Source: Schizochytrium sp. TIO01
Taxonomy: Eukaryota > Sar > Bigyra > Thraustochytrida > Thraustochytriidae
Assembly: GCA_004764695.1 (NCBI GenBank)
Contig: SMSO01000008.1
Span: forward strand, 216,001-280,000
Direction: 5' to 3'
DNA length: 64,000 bases
The notes under the pieces were generated by a model. It was not told the origin of the DNA. It did not search any database and saw nothing but the letters and a program-made list of their open reading frames with translations. Shown piece by piece: positions 51,268 to 59,737 of the stretch. The translations under genes were made by a program, and so were the position numbers. Numbering within the stretch: the first letter of the stretch is position 1; each line of letters opens with the position of its first letter.

Positions 51268-51317
51268 AAGAGAGAGAGAGAGAGAGAGAAGAAGAAGAAG
51301 GAGAAGAAGAAGAGAAG
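51268..51317. repeat. GA/GAAG purine tract
   Basis: A pure purine run of about 50 bases lies about 310 bases upstream of the KH-protein start codon. GA tracts of this kind often sit in promoters, but no function is shown here. Confidence 0.85.
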
Positions 51318-51624
51318 ATTGGGTTGGGCGTTTACTAGCCTGTTCGATGCTTTTGTCTACTGTAGGTGTGACAGTCTGTAAGTGGTTTATAGAGAATAGG
51401 TGACTTGTAGGCGTGGCGGGCAAGTGAGTTATAGCGTCCGCAAGTAGGCGGTTTGGGGTGGCACTGTGCGGTAGTGCCTGCGTGGCAGCAGCAGTACCCA
51501 GTCCGAGCCAGGCCAGGCCGGGAGCGTGGACCTTGCGGACGTACGGACGACCGCTGGCTGCCCACTCTTTGTTCCGCGCGAGAGGACCTTGAGGACCTCG
51601 CGGACAACCCCACCCTTCACCACC

Positions 51625-53991
51625 ATGGACGCCCTGCACGACCCTGCCATCGCCACGGCTCTCGCCGTTGGAGTAAGTGGCATCGCCCTCTTTGTCGGAT
51701 CCCGTCTGCTTGGCGGCTCAGCCAACGCCAACTCCGCCGACACTGCCCTTCTCAAGGCTGACGAGAACCTCCAGAACAACGCCAACTCTGGCTCTGGGTC
51801 CTCCAAGGCCTCCAAGAAGAAGAAGAACAAGAAGAAGAACAAGAAGACCCCCGTCGCCGCTGACACCGAGGTCAAGAGCGAGGACACCCCGAAGACCAAC
51901 AACGTCGAGACTAAGGCACCTGCACCCAAGGCACCTGAGCCCAAGAAGGTTGTCGAGGAGCCCAAGCCCAAGAAGGTTGTTGAGCAGCCCAAGAAGGCGC
52001 CTACGCCGCCCCCCCAGGTGCCCGAGGAGCCCGAGGATGACCTCAGTGGCTTCGAGGAGGTTGCTAGCAAGTCCAAGAAGAAGAAGAACAAGAAGAAGAA
52101 CAAGAAGGCCGCCACCCAGGCCGAACAGCCGGAGCCTAAGGCACCTGAGCCCAAGAAGGCCGCTGAGCAGCCCAAGAAGGCCGCCGAGCAGCCCAAGAAG
52201 GCTGAAGAGAAGCCCGTCGAAGACAACTCCGCTGCCGCTGAGGCCGAGGCTGCTGCCGCTGCTGCTGCCGCCGCCGCTGTAGCTGAGGCCGAAGCAGCTG
52301 AGACTGGCTGGAAGACTGTCCCCGCGCGCCGCAACAAGAAGAAGGCTGCCGCAGTTCCTGTCGTCACCGCTGAAGAGGTCCCCGTTGCTCCCGAAGATGC
52401 CGCCCCCAACAAGATTGCTGTCCAGCTCGACATCGGAGAGTACGCACCCAAGCTCATTGGACCCGGTGGCCAGACTATCCAATCTCTCCAGGAATCCTCC
52501 GGTGCCAAGGTTGACCTCGACAGGGCTACCAAGACCTGCACGATCAGCGGTACCCAAGAACAGGTCGCCGCCGCTCAGGAGTTTGTCATGACTTTGCTCG
52601 CAAACCAGAAGAAGGACTTCTTGGACCTCGGTGCCAAACGTGGTCTCGTCTTCGCCAAGCTTCGTGAGATCCAGGATGCCAGTGGCGCCCGTCTTGACCT
52701 CGAACGTGATTCCAACCTTCTCGAGCTCAGCGGCGAGGTCGCCCAGGTCGTCAAGGCTCGCGAGATGGTCAGTGCCATCCTCGACTCTACCTCCGTCAAC
52801 ACCATCGATCTTGCCCTCCGCGATGTTCCCTGCGTCATTGGTAAGGCCGGCGCTAATGTCAAGGCTATCCAGGCCGACTCTGGAGCCAGCCTCGATATCG
52901 ACTCAGACATCGGCATCGTCAGTGTTACTGGTACACCCCAGCAGGTCGCTCGTGCTACCGAGCTCGTGCGCCTCTTTGTTGAGCATCGTGGACCCCCCCC
53001 TGAGGCCCTCAAGAAGCTTCAGATGCCCGGCCAGGATGCCCGCCTCGTGATCGGAGCCGGTGGTGCCAACGTCCAGCGTCTTGAGAAGGAGACTGGAGCT
53101 CGCATCAAGATTGACCTTGATGGAGACGATGGAGCAGCATCAGTCACCGTTTCTGGCAGCAGTGCCGAGGTCGAGGCTGGTGTGGCTGCGGTGAACAAGC
53201 TCATTGCAGACCACAGCAATGAGGCTTCCGTGCCGGTGGCGAACTCCAGCATCTTCAAGGCCATTCTTGGCTCTGGAGGTGCTACAATCAACTCGATCAG
53301 AGACAAGTCCCGTGCTCGCGTTGATCTTTCCGACGCTGGTGTTTCCATCAAGGGTACCCCTGACCAGGTCGCCAAGGCACGCAAGATGGTTGAGGAAATT
53401 ATCCAGGCCGAGGTGGGACCCCCCAAGGTGCCTGAAGGACAGACCCTCTTTGAGACTGACCTCGGAGCTGCCACCGGAAGAGTCATTGGCGCTGGAGGAT
53501 CCAACATTGCAAGGCTCCAGGATGACTGCAACGTCACCATCAACATCAAGAGGGGCACTTACTGCTACGTCGTGGGTCCTCAGGAGGGCGTTGACAAGGC
53601 CAAGGCTGAGATCATGGACACCCTCAAGCGTCACGAAGAGGCCGTCGCCAAGGCCAAGGCCCGCGAGGAGGAGGCTGCTCGACTTGCCGCTGAGTCTAAG
53701 GCCAAGGAGGAGGAGGAGCAACAGGCTAGAGAAGCCGCTGCTGCCGAGGCCGGAGAGGATATCGAGGAAGCACCTTCTGCTGCTGAGATTGCAGCGAAGG
53801 CTCCTCAGCCTGTGGCCCCTGCTGCCCAGGTTGCAAAGCCTACTGCTGCTCAGGCTGCTGCTGCCCCTACTCAGCCTGTACCAGCTACTGATAACCAGGC
53901 ATGGCAACCCCCTCCCAGCACCTGGGGCGCCAATGATGCTTGGGGCTCAACGAGCAACGCTAACGGCTCCCAGAACGGCTGGGGACTCTAA
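51625..53991 (+). CDS. Membrane-anchored multi-KH RNA-binding protein (vigilin-like) with WG-rich tail
   Basis: The start ATG at 51625 has a strong CACCATGG context; the frame runs 33 codons further up without ATG. The product has 788 residues. A hydrophobic segment at about 8-30 (ATALAVGVSGIALFVGSRLL) looks like an N-terminal membrane anchor. Lys/Pro/Ala-rich low complexity follows with KKKKNKKKNKK repeats. Six KH-type units occupy about 260-670. Five have the GxxG loop (GPGG, GKAG, GAGG, GSGG, GAGG); the second has lost it. A coiled Glu/Ala-rich segment follows, and the tail contains three WG dipeptides (STWGANDAWGS, then GWGL). Vigilin/Scp160 proteins bind mRNA and polysomes at the ER. A built-in anchor would fix such a protein to the ER, which is inference. 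Codons are strongly biased to C/G endings, which suggests high expression. Confidence 0.88.
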   Translation: MDALHDPAIATALAVGVSGIALFVGSRLLGGSANANSADTALLKADENLQNNANSGSGSSKASKKKKNKKKNKKTPVAADTEVKSEDTPKTNNVETKAPAPKAPEPKKVVEEPKPKKVVEQPKKAPTPPPQVPEEPEDDLSGFEEVASKSKKKKNKKKNKKAATQAEQPEPKAPEPKKAAEQPKKAAEQPKKAEEKPVEDNSAAAEAEAAAAAAAAAAVAEAEAAETGWKTVPARRNKKKAAAVPVVTAEEVPVAPEDAAPNKIAVQLDIGEYAPKLIGPGGQTIQSLQESSGAKVDLDRATKTCTISGTQEQVAAAQEFVMTLLANQKKDFLDLGAKRGLVFAKLREIQDASGARLDLERDSNLLELSGEVAQVVKAREMVSAILDSTSVNTIDLALRDVPCVIGKAGANVKAIQADSGASLDIDSDIGIVSVTGTPQQVARATELVRLFVEHRGPPPEALKKLQMPGQDARLVIGAGGANVQRLEKETGARIKIDLDGDDGAASVTVSGSSAEVEAGVAAVNKLIADHSNEASVPVANSSIFKAILGSGGATINSIRDKSRARVDLSDAGVSIKGTPDQVAKARKMVEEIIQAEVGPPKVPEGQTLFETDLGAATGRVIGAGGSNIARLQDDCNVTINIKRGTYCYVVGPQEGVDKAKAEIMDTLKRHEEAVAKAKAREEEAARLAAESKAKEEEEQQAREAAAAEAGEDIEEAPSAAEIAAKAPQPVAPAAQVAKPTAAQAAAAPTQPVPATDNQAWQPPPSTWGANDAWGSTSNANGSQNGWGL

Positions 53992-55753
53992 GTCGGTTTG
54001 GTCCAGAGTTTTGCTTGTTAGTTAGTTAAATTGGGTCATGAATATGAGTTGGCGCTGCTGCTTACTGCTCCTGCTGTTGCACTGTCGCTGGGTCCCATTT
54101 AAAGGCATCTAGTGGGAGTTTGTACGTATCGCAGTCGAGCGCAGTGCTTGCAAGCTGCTCTACTTCGCATCCAACTATTTAGCAAGCTGCAACTTTGAAA
54201 ATTGCATTCTGCATTAGTTTTCTCCATCACAGATTACGCGCATGCAAGTTGTCAAGTCTGGTCAGATGCTTTGTTTTGTACCTCTTAAATTGCATGTGGT
54301 GTAGGGATGATGTTACGCTACTACTGTTGCTCGTTTCTTCTGAGGCTTTCCGCTATATTTGTTTCTTCTTCTCTTCTTTACAATTGTTGCGGTGCGGCTC
54401 CCAGAGCGTGCAAGTAGAATATACTATTCATTCATCTATCCACTTCATTACATGCATCAAGCAAGAGTGTTCATGCTGGACAAACTTGGCACTTGCTGCA
54501 AATATTTTATCTGACTGGATCTATTCAATCGGTCACAGCTTGAAGCCCTGTCTCTATTTACTCGAGAAGGGATCCGTTCATGTATCAGTTGTGTTGGGGC
54601 AGAGGAGGCAGGATGATCTCGCAATGCACATACCCTCATGGAATAGAGGGAGGAAGGGAGGAACTGGCTAAGATCCACCTTTTGTCTTGTCTAGTGCACG
54701 CTCTCTTTACTTATCATGGTTTAATTGACTGACTTTCCTCGCTTCTATACTCACCCACGCTTGCTCGGATTCCCTTAACTCTTGTGCCGGCTAGTGGTTC
54801 ACCTGTCGCTTATTTGCTCCTGCAACCTTCTCCCCTATTCTCAACTTCTTACATCTCTACTCCTCGAATCCCAACGCGCGGATCGAACAAACTTCAAAAA
54901 ACAAAAACAAAAACGTACCTAAAAAAATGATACACAGACTTTTCTTATATCTTTCCAAAAAAAAAACTTCTTTGCTACTGACTGCAGCTTTTCTTTTGCT
55001 CCTTACTAGAGTTACATTCGTAACGGTGATGCTTATACCTGTCCCAACCAATTTTGAGATGATTAGTAGTGCACCAGCTATGGTGACTTGATCTGAAACG
55101 CTGTTCTTCTCTTTTTTTGCCAATACCTTGGTCTGACTTTTCGCCTACATGCTTGCATAAGAGGTAATAATTCCCACCTAGATACTCTTATAAGTGACAT
55201 TCAATCACCACAAACCTTGCTGAATACTTCCCGACGTGGCCTTCCTTGTCGCAATGTCTCATCTATTGCCATCCACTGACCTGGGAGCTCTTTCTTTATC
55301 CTTGTATCAAATTTATGCTTTTGACATTTTAAAATCAGGCAAGTCCCATGCATTCATCCATGTCAAATTTACGCTTTTCTTTAATAGTCTGGTTGACATT
55401 TGCTGCATCAGGATAAAAGCCTACAGCTATTTTAAATGGAATTCGTGCTTTGATCTTTCCGGTTCTTCCTTCAGAACTAGTATCATGCTTGAGATAGTGC
55501 TGATAATACTCTCTTACTTCTCTCGCCTATTTGATGACAAATACCACGAGTCCGAAAGATTAGTCAGTTCTCGATCATTGTCTCCAACAAACTCTTACAG
55601 AATCTAACTGCACATGGTACTGGATACAAATCCAAAGAAGTCGGTTCAGGAATAAATCAATACACTTATGTTTTAAATCCATCACCATTTGCATTTCAGG
55701 GTGTCTACTATAGTATTTCTTCTATATTCCAAGGACCTACTCTACACACACAC

Positions 55754-56374
55754 CTATAACTTTCGTTTCTCTTCCTTCCGGGGGTGTTCGGGGTCGATAT
55801 CTACTATGCCGTTATGCTTGAGTCTTGTTGATACGAAGTCTCTCAAGTCACCCATTTCATGCATGATATCTCTTCCATTCATCAAGTTAGTATCTATCAT
55901 CCAAGCCAACGATAACACGAATCCCGCATTGAGATGATCTCAAGCGCTTCTTTCGCAAACCTCGACGCCATCATAAAATCTTCGTGATCATAACTAGAAA
56001 AGAAGCAATTAATAAATTATAGACTTCACCTATTGCCCAGCCCACATGATTGATGATATCAACCCGTAAGTAAGCGTTGTTCTTGCAACCTGCGAGTTTG
56101 CCTTCGATAACGCCAACAACACCCGCAACGTCGGCAGTCGAGGCCAAGTCAACACCCACCTTCGTGGTGGTCCTTTGCAGTCACAGTGACTCCTGACATC
56201 GCATTACTTACCCTACCTACCTACCTACCTACCTATCTACCTTAGAATTTGCGTGAACAACACGCGCAACACATTCCCGGCAGGCAACAACCCTTCGTCG
56301 TCTAGCACCGTGTCCTCTTGGAGAGATACATAGATGCCTCCAGAGGCTATTGCTGCTGCCGGGCACCAAGTTGC
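55754..56374 (-). CDS. Probable 3' exons of a spliced gene of unknown function
   Basis: Four minus-strand exons join in phase. Exon a ends at 56241 and is open back to 56374 (GGIYVSLQEDTVLDDEGLLP). Exon b is 56172-56030 (KVGVDLASTADVAGVVGVIE, then YLRVDIINHVGWAI). Exon c is 55979-55919 (FMMASRFAKEALEIISMRD). Exon d is 55871-55754 (MHEMGDLRDFVSTRL) and ends at a TAG. The introns would be 68, 50 and 47 bases long. The last has a perfect TACTAAC branch-type motif before its acceptor; the first begins with GTAG repeats. Exon b alone is a 60-codon frame of protein-like composition. Upstream exons, perhaps up to 57553, could not be fixed. I do not recognise the protein. An alternative acceptor at 55995 would truncate it after exon b. 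Confidence 0.35.
56216..56240. repeat. ACCT array at a putative splice donor
   Basis: About six ACCT units. On the minus strand they read GTAGATAGGTAGGTAGG and form the first bases of the proposed intron after the exon ending at 56241. Confidence 0.85.
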
Positions 56375-56468
56375 TTATTCTTCTTCTCAACGGAGTTCTC
56401 GTGGGACCACCTACCTGGGTTCCTGCATCCTGGCGGAGACAGTGTTCATGACGGCAATGACCACCATG

Positions 56469-56606
56469 ACAATCAATCAATGAATCAATGAATCAATCAA
56501 TGAATCAATCAATGAATCAATGAATGAATGAATGAATGAATGAATGAATGAATCAATCAATCAATCAATCAATGAATCAATGAATCAATGAATCAAGCAA
56601 TCATCT
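56469..56606. repeat. AATC/AATG tetranucleotide array
   Basis: About 135 bases of alternating AATC and AATG units with a pure GAAT block in the middle. It would fall in an intron or intergenic spacer of the candidate minus-strand gene. Confidence 0.95.
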
Positions 56607-57831
56607 TGACCATGCCATGAATTGCCGCCAAGGAAATGGATGCCATCCCCAACGTTGGTTGGGCCATGCGTGGTTTCGAGCGGACCCGCGTTGCGTTGTG
56701 TTGCGATGCGTTGCGCTGCGCTGAGTTCCGCTTCTAAGTGAAGCAAACAAACTCAGTCGCTGGAGAAGCTGACAGACAGGGCCCTCCCTGGTCTGCAGCA
56801 GAGACAACGCACACCTGAAGAGTGCAGCCTCTGCAAAGTAAAGATGATTTTGCGTGGTCCTGCGAATCCCCAAGGTGCTCCGCATTTGCTTGCAGGTATC
56901 GAAGTAGGAGTGGCGCAGAATTCGCATTCGTATCTCTGTGCACTCAGCTAGTTCTATGAAGAGAGGAGATCGGTTCAAGGACAGTGTCGTCGTCCTACCT
57001 CGGTTTCTTTCATTTCATCGCTTCATCGGTTCGTCGATTCCTCATTCCAAAAGGTGCGTTGCGCAGCTTCCGTAAGGTCTGTCTGCACAATGAATGTCGG
57101 TACCGTCAAGTATTGATCAGTTTTCATAGACGATAGTCGCAGCAACTGTGCGCTCTTCCACCTCACTAACTAACTTTGGTGCACTCATCTCTGTTGCAGG
57201 AAAGAATGCCGGGCTCTTAAGGCGCCTTAGGGACCGCTACTGGGCACAAGACAAGTCAAGTAAGAGAGAAAAGCTTTTGCAGGCAATGACATCACGGTGA
57301 GGCAGGGCCGTAAGAATACGATTGAAGGGTTCGGCCTGGCATGGAGAAACGAGTTGCCGTCTTGCAAACAGCTGGATAATACAATGGCAATAAATTACAG
57401 CGCACGGCCATTTCGACAACCTAGAGCACTGGGTCTTAATACCTGATAGATAGTGCTAGTAGGTATTGCAATCAAAGGCATGTTTGACATTTGACAGAAA
57501 GCAGCGACCAAGAAGTACATAACAGGCAGACCTGCAACAACGGTGCTGGTCATTGCAGATACCTTGATTGCTGTTGACAGCCGTACTACGGCTCGTGCAA
57601 GTGCTACTGATACTCTTTCAGGTGGTGTCAGTGGGTTGAGGCTTGCTTTTTTTCAGATTGAAGACTTGAGCGTTAGAAGAAAATAAGTTGCACGCCCAAT
57701 ACTACTGTGCAGTTGCCGCACAAGAACGAAGCAGAAAGACCCAGTTTTGTTTGCCTCGACTAGACGTCAACTCCCGTTTGATTCTTGTGCACGTGCATCT
57801 TCATTCATTCAACAGCTTTGAACAAACTGCC

Positions 57832-58713
57832 ATGGCTCTCGAACTCGCTCAAGACCTTCTCGCGGGCTCCATCGCAGGTGGTGTGGGTATCGTGGTAGGC
57901 CATCCTCTCGACACACTCAAGGTCCGTCTTCAGAGTGCTCACAGCAATGTCAGCGCTTTAAGTGTGGTCTCTGCAACTCTTCGAGGTGAAGGTGTTGCAG
58001 GACTCTTCAAAGGCATTATGTCGCCGGTTATAGGCCAGGTGGCCTACACATCTCTGAGTTTTGCTGGCTACAACTACACGTTACAGTACCTGAGCGGCCA
58101 CTCGCTCTACACTGGCACTGCTGACGCCTCACTGCTCAATGTCTTCATTGCCGGCACCACAGGAGGAGCCTTGAGCACCTTGGTGACCACCCCTCTCGAA
58201 ATGGTCAAGTGCAATCTACAAGTCGATCGTGAGCACTCCAGCGCTGGAGGTATTCGCCGAGTCGTACGTCAGAGTTGGGCAAGAGGAGGTGTTCAGGGAT
58301 TATACCGAGGCTTTGGGATCACAGTGGTGCGAGACTCACCTGCCTCTGGTTTGTATTTTGTTGTTTACACGGAGACAAAGAAGCAGGCTGTTGACAAACT
58401 TGGAATGGCTAGGACACCCGCAGAGCTCTTCGCAGGCGGCTTAGCAGGCGTCCTATGCTGGTTTCCAGTCATCCCAATTGATGTCATCAAAACCCGAATC
58501 CAAACTGACTACTTACTTCCACCGGCGGAGAGGCAGAACTACACGAGTACAATGCACTGCGTGCGAAAAACGATTGCTGAAGAAGGCGTGCGCAGCCTTT
58601 ATAAGGGGTCCGGGCCGCTGTTAGTGCGTGCCTTTCCTGTCTCAGCCGTCACTTTCTACGTATATGAGGCCCTCATGCGTTTAATGCGAGAGGATATGAC
58701 ACTCAAAGCCTAA
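57832..58713 (+). CDS. Mitochondrial carrier family (SLC25) protein
   Basis: From the ATG at 57832 (GCCATGGCT context) the product has 293 residues, the usual length of the family; the frame extends 48 codons upstream without ATG. The three tandem repeats each have the signature Px(D/E)xx(K/R): PLDTLKVRLQ, PLEMVKCNLQ and PIDVIKTRIQ. Each is followed by a glycine-rich loop (GVAGLFKGI, GVQGLYRGF, GVRSLYKGS). Six membrane helices are expected. The GGVGIVVGHPLDTLKVRLQ start and RDSPASGLYFVVYTE are typical of the carnitine/acylcarnitine and basic amino acid carrier branch (SLC25A20/29/45/47/48). The exact substrate cannot be told from what I can see. The protein should lie in the mitochondrial inner membrane. 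Confidence 0.92.
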   Translation: MALELAQDLLAGSIAGGVGIVVGHPLDTLKVRLQSAHSNVSALSVVSATLRGEGVAGLFKGIMSPVIGQVAYTSLSFAGYNYTLQYLSGHSLYTGTADASLLNVFIAGTTGGALSTLVTTPLEMVKCNLQVDREHSSAGGIRRVVRQSWARGGVQGLYRGFGITVVRDSPASGLYFVVYTETKKQAVDKLGMARTPAELFAGGLAGVLCWFPVIPIDVIKTRIQTDYLLPPAERQNYTSTMHCVRKTIAEEGVRSLYKGSGPLLVRAFPVSAVTFYVYEALMRLMREDMTLKA

Positions 58714-59737
58714 GAATACAATACGAAACTTCATGGGTTAGCAGAGCAGCTGCAGTAGCAATTCGCTGCGTGCAACCAGGCATTGAATAAAGATCGAGGA
58801 TCGTGTCTCATTAGCGAACTCTTGGCTTATATGTTTGATTCTCAATTTTTGTTTGTGTTGTTAAGAAATGAGAGGGGAGAGATATGCATGAGTTCTTGCT
58901 CTGGAAAACTTAGATTCGGTACAAGTTCTGACTGAATATGGTGTTTAAATATTGACTGTGACTTCTGTCAGCTTTTTAGAAAAAGCAAAGCAAAACCAAA
59001 TTTTTTAGAGTGCAAATTTTACGCTAGGACCTTTGCAAAAAGAGATAAATCGCCATAGTAGAGAACACTGCGAGGTTTAATTTTCTGGTAACGTATTGCC
59101 TAAAATGAACGCCCAAAAATAGACTCACGCAATATCTTTGGTGCCAGTGCTCAGTTTGAAATAATGATAGTAGTATCTTTTGCATGCGGGCACGACTTTC
59201 GTTACGAATCACAGTGGTTGCATCTCAAATGCCTGAGATCAAGGTTTTACTGCTGCTGCGACAGTGGCCTCTCTATCTCTCTGCTTCAAGGACCTTAACG
59301 TAGTACATGGAACAGATATAATATAGTGAACTCATAATGTTTTTATCCCTTAGCCTTTGTTTGATCTTTCCATTCGAATCACGCAAAAGAAAGGAGAATG
59401 CAGATCCTAAATGCTTGCTCATCACATTCGTGATATTTTTAGAGCCCAATACACTCTTCATTAATTTTATTTAGAAAAACCCTTCATTAGAGTGCAACAA
59501 GTGGGCTCTCTCTTTTACAAATAGAACTAGATGGAAAGCTAGGATTAGAATTTCTTGAAACGTTAGGAGATGCCAACGCAGAAGCAAAAAGTCAAGATTT
59601 ATATTTCTTTGGGGGAGAATAGAAATGATACCTAGGTCTTGGTCTTCTTCGCCAGAGAGGCAGCTCATGTCTTCGATTCCAAAGTCCCAAGAGCTAAGGC
59701 TGGACAACGGCTTTTTGATTTTTGATTTTTTTCAATT
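58714..59737. other. Intergenic region between convergent genes
   Basis: One kilobase of AT-rich DNA between two convergent stop codons. It holds the AATAAA near 58786 and a TACCTAGGTC motif near 59630. Small frames of 60-80 codons on the minus strand have no features of genes. Confidence 0.6.
58786..58791 (+). terminator. Candidate polyadenylation signal of the carrier gene
   Basis: An AATAAA hexamer lies about 73 bases after the carrier stop codon, the same distance as the AATAAA behind the BT1 gene. The match of distances supports it weakly. Confidence 0.4.

Larger units (their letters stand above)
46436..51624. other. Five-kilobase intergenic region rich in simple repeats
   Basis: This divergent gap holds TTTC, ATTC, CAA/CAG and GA/GAA arrays and a candidate small spliced gene at 48438-48642. 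Frames at 48895-49206, 50022-50445 and 50101-50439 are products of the arrays. The first 2 kb after 46436 is plain AT-rich DNA in which I see nothing. The last 100 bases before 51625 are GC-rich and form the leader of the KH gene. Confidence 0.5.
53992..57831. other. Intergenic region containing short-exon coding signals
   Basis: No long frame is present in these 3.8 kb. The right half holds several minus-strand frames that look protein-like and are separated by GT-AG segments. The best block is 55754-56374. Others are 57443-57553 (37 codons starting MTSTVVAGLPVMYFLVAAF) and parts of 56601-56978. Repeats lie at 56216-56240 and 56469-56606. The left part (53992-55700) is T-rich 3'-end-like DNA in which I see no gene. 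Confidence 0.45.

Noticed and set aside
51429-52557. Two long minus-strand frames (370 and 279 codons) across the KH gene
   Set aside because: They are antisense to a clear multi-KH coding sequence and owe their length to its GC-biased codons. Their sequences are low-complexity.
53140-53907. Minus-strand 255-codon frame
   Set aside because: Antisense shadow of the same KH gene, rich in Leu and Ser with no domain.
57200-57420. Plus-strand frame with an apparent 23-base intron (57259-57281)
   Set aside because: It conflicts with minus-strand signals over the same bases and depends on an extremely short intron. Too uncertain to call.
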